Assembly: GCA_028288775.1 (NCBI GenBank)
Contig: JAQGHP010000183.1
Span: forward strand, 1 to 37,251
Direction: 5' to 3'
Length of the DNA: 37,251 bases
From: Phycisphaerales bacterium
GTDB taxonomy: Bacteria > Planctomycetota > Phycisphaerae > Tepidisphaerales > Tepidisphaeraceae
Shown one piece after another: positions 32,602 to 37,251 of this stretch (the first letter of the stretch is position 1; every line of letters begins with the position of its first letter). The position numbers and the translations under genes were made by a program. The notes under the pieces were generated by a model. The model was not told the DNA's origin, made no database searches, and saw nothing but the letters and a program-made list of their open reading frames with translations.

Positions 32602-33738
32602 TCACGCCCGCACGCCCGTCCGCCCTTGCGCGCGGATGCGCGAAACTGCGTCGTTCACGAACTCCTCGAATGCCAGCTTCGCCTCGCGGTCGTGCATTTG
32701 TCGCGGCGGATGTTTCATGCACCACGCCGCCACCGGCTCGATCGGCCCGGCGAGCCCTGCATCGCGCGCGAGCTTGCAGCAACGGATCGCGTCGGCGACC
32801 ACCGCCGCACTGTTGGGCGAGTCTTCGACGCTCAATCGCAGTTCCAGGTTCATCGGCACGCCGCCGAAGCCCGTGCCTTCGATGCGGAGGAAGCAGACCT
32901 TGTTGTCCTTCTGGAACGGCACGAAGTCGCTGGGGCCGATGTGGATTTGGTCGGGGCTCAGCGGCACGTCGAGCTGGCTTTGCACCGCTTCCGTCTTGCT
33001 GATCTTCTTGCTGGCCAGCCGATCGCGGCTGAGCATGTTGAGGAAGTCCGTGTTGCCGCCGGTGTTGAGCTGATAGGTCGAGTCGATCCGCACGCCACGA
33101 TCGGCGAACAGCCGGGCCAGCGTGCGATGGGTGATCGTCGCGCCGACCTGCGCCTTCACATCGTCGCCGATGCACGGGATGCCCGCCTGGGTAAAGCGCG
33201 CCGCCCACGCGGGGTCGGAAACGATAAACACCGGGATGCAGTTGATGAGGCTCACCCCCGCCTTCAGGCAGGCCTCGGCATAGTAGTGCGAGGCCGTCTC
33301 CGAACCGACGGGCAGATAGTTAAGCAGGATCTCCGCGCCACTCTCGGCGAGCGTCCGGGCAACATCAACCGCCGGCATGCTCGCCGGCTCGAAACGAAAC
33401 CGCGGCGGATAGCTCGCCATGTGAGGCGCGACGCCGTCAAGAATTTCCCCCATCCGCACGGTCACGCCGGTAGGGGGGATGTCGCGGCAAAACTCCTTCG
33501 TATTGTTCGGCTCGGCGAACAGCGCCTCTTCCAGCGGCCGCCCCACCTTTCGCGCGTCAATATCGAACGCGGCCACGACCTCAATGTCTTCGCACCGATA
33601 CCCGCCGATGACGGGATGCATGAGGCCGGTGGTATCCGCGCTGCCGTCGTTGCGGCGCTGCGCGTAATACGAAATCCCCTGCACGAGCGAACTGGCACAG
33701 TTTCCAACACCGGCGATTGCGATACGAATGCGAGACAT
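32602..33738 (-). CDS. ino1: Inositol-3-phosphate synthase
   Basis: 378 residues, the length of the bacterial/archaeal form. It converts glucose 6-phosphate to 1L-myo-inositol 1-phosphate with NAD+, the first step to inositol lipids and related solutes. The NAD-binding loop opens the protein (IRIAIAGVGNCASSLVQG). Other recognisable blocks are EILLNYLPVGSE, GDDVKAQVGATITHR, QLNTGGNTDFLNM and DFVPFQKDNKVCFLRIEG, with the catalytic lysines in this last region of the family. The start is the ATG at 33738. The 84-base gap upstream separates it from the TlyA-like gene on the same strand. It may be used for phosphatidylinositol or inositol-based compatible solutes; this is not shown by the neighbours. 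Confidence 0.93.
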   Translation of the reverse strand: MSRIRIAIAGVGNCASSLVQGISYYAQRRNDGSADTTGLMHPVIGGYRCEDIEVVAAFDIDARKVGRPLEEALFAEPNNTKEFCRDIPPTGVTVRMGEILDGVAPHMASYPPRFRFEPASMPAVDVARTLAESGAEILLNYLPVGSETASHYYAEACLKAGVSLINCIPVFIVSDPAWAARFTQAGIPCIGDDVKAQVGATITHRTLARLFADRGVRIDSTYQLNTGGNTDFLNMLSRDRLASKKISKTEAVQSQLDVPLSPDQIHIGPSDFVPFQKDNKVCFLRIEGTGFGGVPMNLELRLSVEDSPNSAAVVADAIRCCKLARDAGLAGPIEPVAAWCMKHPPRQMHDREAKLAFEEFVNDAVSRIRAQGRTGVRA

Positions 33739-33822
33739 ACGGCTGATACCTGAAAAGAGGACATAAAACCGACATTTAAATTAGAGCCCGATCCGCCCGC
33801 GGCCCTTTATGTACTGAACATA

Positions 33823-34395
33823 CTACGAAACTGCCGGCCCAGTTGTTGCCGGTCGCAGTTCCGCCAGAACCTCGACATTCCCTTCCCCTCCGAGAATCGG
33901 GCTGCGGGTGGTGGCGATCACCTCAAACCCTGCCGCACGGACGTCCTCGCTTACCTGATTTACCACCGCGTCAACCGCATCCTCCGGCAAAATGCCCTTC
34001 TTCAGCAACCCCCTATCGGCTTCATAGTGGGGCTTAATAAGCGTGACGACGCGGCCACCCTCCCGGACAATCCGCCGGGCCGCGGGCAGGATATTCCGCT
34101 GGCGGGTCCAGGCAACGTCGATGGTCACCAGATCCACCACCTCGGGCAGCGTCACGTGCATCGCGTTGGTCCGTTCCATGACCACCACGCGCGGGTCTTT
34201 GCGCAACTTCCATTCCAGCACGCCGTAGCCCTTCTCGACGGCATAAACCTTCGCCGCCCCCAGTTGCAAAAGACAATCCACAAACCCACCGACGTTGGAA
34301 CCCAGATCGGCGCAGGTGCGCCCGCGCACGTCGATCCCAAACGCCCCCAACGCGTGGTGCAATTTTTGCCCGGCTCGCGAGACGAAATCAGCCAT
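33823..34395 (-). CDS. TlyA-like rRNA methyltransferase domain (FtsJ fold) without an S4 domain
   Basis: 190 residues from the ATG at 34395, with AGGG just upstream. It starts directly at the TlyA linker motif FVSRAGQKLHHAL. The S-adenosylmethionine loop is ADLGSNVGGFVDCLL (residues 29-43), and the FtsJ-type catalytic residues are K11, D93 in TIDVAW, K121 in LIKPH, and E175 in GNVEVLAEL. TlyA proteins methylate ribose 2'-OH in 16S and/or 23S rRNA. Full-length TlyA has an N-terminal S4 RNA-binding domain of about 60 residues; none is present in frame or in the 481 bases upstream, which are mostly repeats. It may be a natural S4-less form or a truncated gene. The open frame back to 35034 runs through repeats and the neighbouring gene's start region. 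Confidence 0.82.
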   Translation of the reverse strand: MADFVSRAGQKLHHALGAFGIDVRGRTCADLGSNVGGFVDCLLQLGAAKVYAVEKGYGVLEWKLRKDPRVVVMERTNAMHVTLPEVVDLVTIDVAWTRQRNILPAARRIVREGGRVVTLIKPHYEADRGLLKKGILPEDAVDAVVNQVSEDVRAAGFEVIATTRSPILGGEGNVEVLAELRPATTGPAVS

Positions 34396-34475
34396 CGCCC
34401 TAAATCGTATCCGACAGACGCCCCGGATTCCCGCCGCGACCGCTGCATTCCTGCGGTGCTGAGGCCACAAAATCA

Positions 34476-34557
34476 TGTAGGGTGGGTGTACTCGCCCACC
34501 GTTTCCGGTCGAGACTCGACGCGAATTCCGATGGTGGGCGAGTACACCCACCCTACA
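34476..34557. repeat. Perfect 25-bp inverted repeat, second copy of the TAGGGTGGG family
   Basis: Arms 34476-34500 and 34533-34557 are perfect complements around a 32-base spacer (TGTAGGGTGGG..TCGCCCACC). It is the same family as 22940-23012: the core bases of the arms match almost completely, while the spacers differ. It lies between the TlyA-like and aldo/keto reductase genes, in a divergent 481-base gap with no other gene. Confidence 0.85.
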
Positions 34558-34593
34558 AACTTTCCCGCGACGAGACGGATTAACTAAATGCCT

Positions 34594-34685
34594 AGCGCCA
34601 AGACCAAGGAGCCAAGAACGCCAAGGAAGAATTGAAGAATTTTGTTCGTATTCCTTGGCGTTCTTGGCTCCTTGGTCTTGGCGCT
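34594..34685. repeat. Perfect 35-bp inverted repeat with 22-base loop
   Basis: Arms 34594-34628 and 34651-34685 are perfect complements, rich in CCAAG/CTTGG (AGCGCCAAGACCAAGG and on). The arms themselves contain short imperfect direct repeats. There is no T-run. A run of TTCGCGTCT/TTCGTGCC-like repeats follows at 34700-34735. It lies about 190 bases upstream of the aldo/keto reductase start. Confidence 0.9.
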
Positions 34686-34876
34686 TATCTTTTGCCTTTC
34701 TTCGCGTCTGTCTTCGTGCCTTCGCGTCTTCGCGGTTTTGCCGTGAACATCGCGTCGCGCCCCAAGCCCCGTGCATCCGGACCGACGATACCGGCGTCCC
34801 CGCGTCGAATCCTCCCCTCTGGACTCTCCCGCATTCCCGGCCTACGCTCCGGCCGACACTTTTGGAAGGAGCACTC

Positions 34877-35878
34877 ATGCAATCGCGCCAGCTCGGCAAC
34901 TCTCCCATTCGCGTTTCCCCCATCATCTTCGGCGCATGGGCCATCGGCGGATGGATGTGGGGCGGCAACGAAGAACAGGAATCCCTCGACGCCATCCGCG
35001 CCAGCATCGCCAGCGGGGTGAATACCATCGACACCGCCGCGATCTACGGCATGGGCCACAGCGAGGAGCTTGTTGGGAAAGCGATCAAGGGAATGCGCGA
35101 CAAGGTCCTCCTCGCCACCAAGTGCGGCATGCGCTGGGACAGCGACGAAGGCTCCGAGCCGTGGAAGCAAAAAGACAACAACGGCCGCGACGTCACCATT
35201 TACAAGAACGCCCGCCCCGACAGCATCGCCTACGAATGCGAGCAAAGCCTTAAGCGCCTTGGCACGGATGTGATCGACCTCTACCAGATCCACTGGCCCG
35301 ACGTCAGTACGCCAGTCGAAGACTCCATGCGCGCGATGCTCAAGCTCCAGGAGCAGGGGAAGATCCGCGCCATCGGCGTGAGCAACTACGACGTCGAATG
35401 GCTCCGCAAGGCAAAGGCGGTCGCACCCGTCGCCAGCCTGCAGCCGCCCTATAGCCTGATTCAGCGCAAGATCGAAAGCGAAATTCTTCCATTCTGCCGG
35501 CAGAACAACATCGGCGTCATCGTTTATTCGCCGCTGGAACGCGGCCTGCTCACCGGAAAAGTCGGCGCTGATCGCCAGTTCGCCCCGGGCGATCACCGCG
35601 CGAGCCACAAATATTTCACGGTCGAAAACCGCAAGCGTGTGCTCGCCGCCCTCGAAAAAATCCGCCCCATCGCCGATCGGCACAAGGCGAGCTTCGCCCA
35701 GGTCGCGATCAACTGGACCGTCCACGAGCCGGGCATCACCGCGGCCCTCGTCGGCGCGAGGAACGCGGAGCAGGCCGAGCACAATGCCAAGGCGTTGAGT
35801 TTCACGCTCACGCCCGAAGAGCTTTCGCAAATCCGGGCCGCGTTCGACGAACCGTCGCGCGCGATGAATGCTTCGTGA
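34877..35878 (+). CDS. Aldo/keto reductase
   Basis: 333 residues from the ATG at 34877, with GGAAGGAG about 5 bases upstream. A (beta/alpha)8-barrel NADPH-dependent oxidoreductase that reduces aldehydes or ketones. The catalytic tetrad is intact: D52 and Y57 (TIDTAAIYG), K82 (LLATKCG) and H139 (YQIHWPD). The cofactor block near the C-terminus includes VGARNAEQAEHN. The overall pattern (LGNSPIRVSPIIFGAWAIGG, and SPLERGLLTGK) is like the YajO/Tas group. The substrate is unknown. No operon partners are seen. Confidence 0.94.
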   Translation: MQSRQLGNSPIRVSPIIFGAWAIGGWMWGGNEEQESLDAIRASIASGVNTIDTAAIYGMGHSEELVGKAIKGMRDKVLLATKCGMRWDSDEGSEPWKQKDNNGRDVTIYKNARPDSIAYECEQSLKRLGTDVIDLYQIHWPDVSTPVEDSMRAMLKLQEQGKIRAIGVSNYDVEWLRKAKAVAPVASLQPPYSLIQRKIESEILPFCRQNNIGVIVYSPLERGLLTGKVGADRQFAPGDHRASHKYFTVENRKRVLAALEKIRPIADRHKASFAQVAINWTVHEPGITAALVGARNAEQAEHNAKALSFTLTPEELSQIRAAFDEPSRAMNAS

Positions 35879-35899
35879 GTGGCGTGCGGGGAGGGGCCT

Positions 35900-36268
35900 T
35901 CATTGTTCCGGGCGGTCGGGGAGAACAACACATTCGTCGGAGATCATTACTCCGGAAGCGGGTGGAGCGGGTTGTCTAATCCGTAGTTTTCTGCCGCATT
36001 CCGGGCAGCGGGCGAAGGTGGCGCGGAGGTCGTACCCGCAGCGGATGCACAAACCTTTCACGCGGCGTTCGCGCTCGATTTCCCGCCGAAAAGCGCCCAT
36101 CCCCGTAAGAAACCCAACCGCAATCGATGGGAGGGCAACGAGCGGGAGAACCACCCACGCCGCCCCGGCTATCCCCAGGCAAAGCGTGATCGGCAGCGTG
36201 AGACCGAAGCCCACCGCCGTCGCGATCGTGCCCTGGTGAACCGCATTGCTCCACGCACGGAATTTCAT
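35900..36268 (-). CDS. Small membrane protein with C-terminal CGYDLRAT zinc ribbon
   Basis: 122 residues from the ATG at 36268; a TTG at 36298 is the only earlier start and would overlap the next gene's start. Two hydrophobic segments (about residues 16-36 and 36-56) precede a charged linker and a ribbon CIRCGYDLRATFARCPEC. It is a relative of the four zinc-ribbon proteins of the left cassette by its C-terminal part, but lacks their N-terminal MxRR...RSY anchor. It converges on the aldo/keto reductase gene (21-base gap). The function is unknown. Confidence 0.65.
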   Translation of the reverse strand: MKFRAWSNAVHQGTIATAVGFGLTLPITLCLGIAGAAWVVLPLVALPSIAVGFLTGMGAFRREIERERRVKGLCIRCGYDLRATFARCPECGRKLRIRQPAPPASGVMISDECVVLPDRPEQ

Positions 36269-36297
36269 AAGATTGTCTTCGTGCGAAGGAGCCCTCA

Positions 36298-36780
36298 ATG
36301 CAAGCTAAACCCAAAACCCAAGCTAAACTGGAAACCGTAGCTGAATACCTCGCCGGCCTTCCTCCCGATCGTCGATCCGCCATTCAAGCCATTCGAGAAG
36401 TGGTCCTCAAGAACCTGGACAAAGGTTTCGCCGAGGGAATGCAGTACGGCATGATTGGCTACTTCGTCCCGCACAGCCTATTCCCGCCCGGCTACCACTG
36501 CGACCCCAAACAGCCGCTGCAGTTTGCCAGCCTCGGTTCGCAAAAGAACCACATGGCCCTCTACCTCATGTGCGTCTACGGCAGCCCAAAACAGGAAGCC
36601 TGGCTCCGCGCCGAGTGGGCCAAGACCGGCAAGAAACTCGACATGGGCAAGTCCTGCATCCGCTTCAAAAAGCTCGATGATCTGCCGCTGGAGTTGATCG
36701 GGCGACTCATCGCCCGCATCACGTTGAAGGATTTCGTGGCGGGGTACGAGGCGGCTTTGAATGGTCGCCGCCCGCAATAA
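36298..36780 (+). CDS. DUF1801-domain protein
   Basis: 160 residues from the ATG at 36298, preceded by GAAGGAG. It starts with a helical segment (VAEYLAGLPPDRRSAIQAI), then EGMQYGMIGYFVPHSL and CIRFKKLDDLPLELIGRLI. This is the DUF1801 / YdhG-like alpha-beta fold. Some members bind iron or are described as frataxin-like, but the biochemical role is not settled. It stands alone and diverges from a small zinc-ribbon protein. Confidence 0.82.
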   Translation: MQAKPKTQAKLETVAEYLAGLPPDRRSAIQAIREVVLKNLDKGFAEGMQYGMIGYFVPHSLFPPGYHCDPKQPLQFASLGSQKNHMALYLMCVYGSPKQEAWLRAEWAKTGKKLDMGKSCIRFKKLDDLPLELIGRLIARITLKDFVAGYEAALNGRRPQ

Positions 36781-36868
36781 TGGTGATGCCCAAATATTGG
36801 AGATTACCGACCACGAAAACCTTGTAGGCTACCAGCGTGGCGAACGCACAAATGACGCCCAACCCGAC

Positions 36869-37251
36869 CTAGCCGCCGACCGACCTGGGCGTCTTCCTGA
36901 TTTCCTTTACTTGATTCCAAATGCTCCAGAGTGCGACCACCGCGAAAAACGCAACAAACACCCAGCCCACCCCATGCGGTCCGACCGTTCCCAGCATAAA
37001 CCACGCCGGAAAAACGAGCACACATTTCACTATGAACCAGGCTATCTGGCGGCGCGTAAGTTTTGCCGGCGCGGCCTCCGCTTCAGGCGCTTCTTCAATC
37101 TTCACACCGCACTCGGGACAGACTCCGCTCGTGTTGCCTGTCAGGTTGTAACCGCATTGGAAGCAGAATCCCGCCTCGTGACGCATCCGCGCGATCATTC
37201 GCCGACGGGTCCGAAAACCACGTACGACGCCGACGGAGCCCCCAAGCAAAA
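36869..37251 (-). CDS. Zinc-ribbon membrane protein (5' end probably outside the window)
   Basis: The frame is open to the window edge, so the true start may lie outside. Inside the window the best start is the ATG at 37198 (109 residues); a TTG at 37249 gives 126. A ribbon CFQCGYNLTGNTSGVCPEC near the N-terminus precedes an acidic Ala/Glu-rich linker and two hydrophobic segments (IVKCVLVFPAWFMLGTVGP, then WVFVAFFAVVALWSIW). In contrast to the other zinc-ribbon proteins of the window, the ribbon comes before the membrane segments. The 88-base gap to the DUF1801 gene holds nothing else. Confidence 0.6.
   Translation of the reverse strand, partial: LLGGSVGVVRGFRTRRRMIARMRHEAGFCFQCGYNLTGNTSGVCPECGVKIEEAPEAEAAPAKLTRRQIAWFIVKCVLVFPAWFMLGTVGPHGVGWVFVAFFAVVALWSIWNQVKEIRKTPRSVGG

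Noticed and set aside
34398..35034. N-terminal extension of the TlyA-like frame
   Set aside because: The extra 213 codons run through two inverted repeats and the start region of the aldo/keto reductase gene, and contain no S4-like sequence.

Overview
The window is a high-GC bacterial chromosome segment, most likely from the Planctomycetota and probably class Phycisphaerae. I base this on recognised protein features, not a database match. Six small membrane proteins carry a C-x2-C-G-Y-[DN]-L-type zinc ribbon (usually CGYDLRATP..CPECG). Three secreted-type proteins carry an LExR-x-LxS motif near the N-terminus. Intergenic space is full of perfect inverted repeats. There are no rRNA or tRNA genes, no CRISPR array, no transposase and no prophage. 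It looks like ordinary chromosome with a mixed gene order and many short operons.

Left part (1-8 kb): the 3' end of a glycogen debranching enzyme gene. Then comes a minus-strand block in which a periplasmic POTRA-repeat protein is followed by four small membrane zinc-ribbon genes, the last three joined by ATGA stop/start overlaps. This block diverges from gnd (6-phosphogluconate dehydrogenase). The shared 490-bp spacer holds five copies of the 9-mer ATTGCCCAT, three of them exactly 10 bp apart.

Middle part (8-19.4 kb): a secreted choice-of-anchor-type protein, an FGGY sugar kinase, a lipoprotein, and a minus-strand set of ECF sigma factor, one-pass membrane protein and CPBP intramembrane protease that could form a signalling cascade. 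Next is typA/bipA, closed by an excellent bidirectional terminator, then a convergent Rpn-family PD-(D/E)XK nuclease. A tight stress-type set follows: HdeD-like membrane protein, peroxiredoxin, DsbA-like thiol oxidoreductase.

Right part (19.4-37 kb): a class I amidotransferase-type peptidase C26, a zinc-ribbon/GYF_2 membrane protein, a GT4 glycosyltransferase with a DNA repeat inside its reading frame, and a tandem pair of secreted phosphoesterases. Then come a TauE/SafE transporter whose 3' end runs antisense into the second phosphoesterase, two large proteins of unknown role, a gluzincin-type metallopeptidase, inositol-3-phosphate synthase, a TlyA-like methyltransferase without an S4 domain, an aldo/keto reductase, a DUF1801 protein and two more zinc-ribbon proteins.

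Repeats: four intergenic clusters (19.45-19.58, 22.86-23.09, 32.18-32.55 and 34.48-34.69 kb) contain REP-like or MITE-like inverted repeats, including a perfect 35-bp inverted repeat and a 292-bp element bounded by perfect 27-bp inverted ends. One family (arms with TAGGGTGGG..CTCGCCCACC) occurs twice, 11.5 kb apart. No single feature proves a new system. The best candidates are the POTRA/zinc-ribbon cassette, the sigma/membrane protein/CPBP protease set, the ATTGCCCAT array, and the repeat family that appears to have entered coding sequence.
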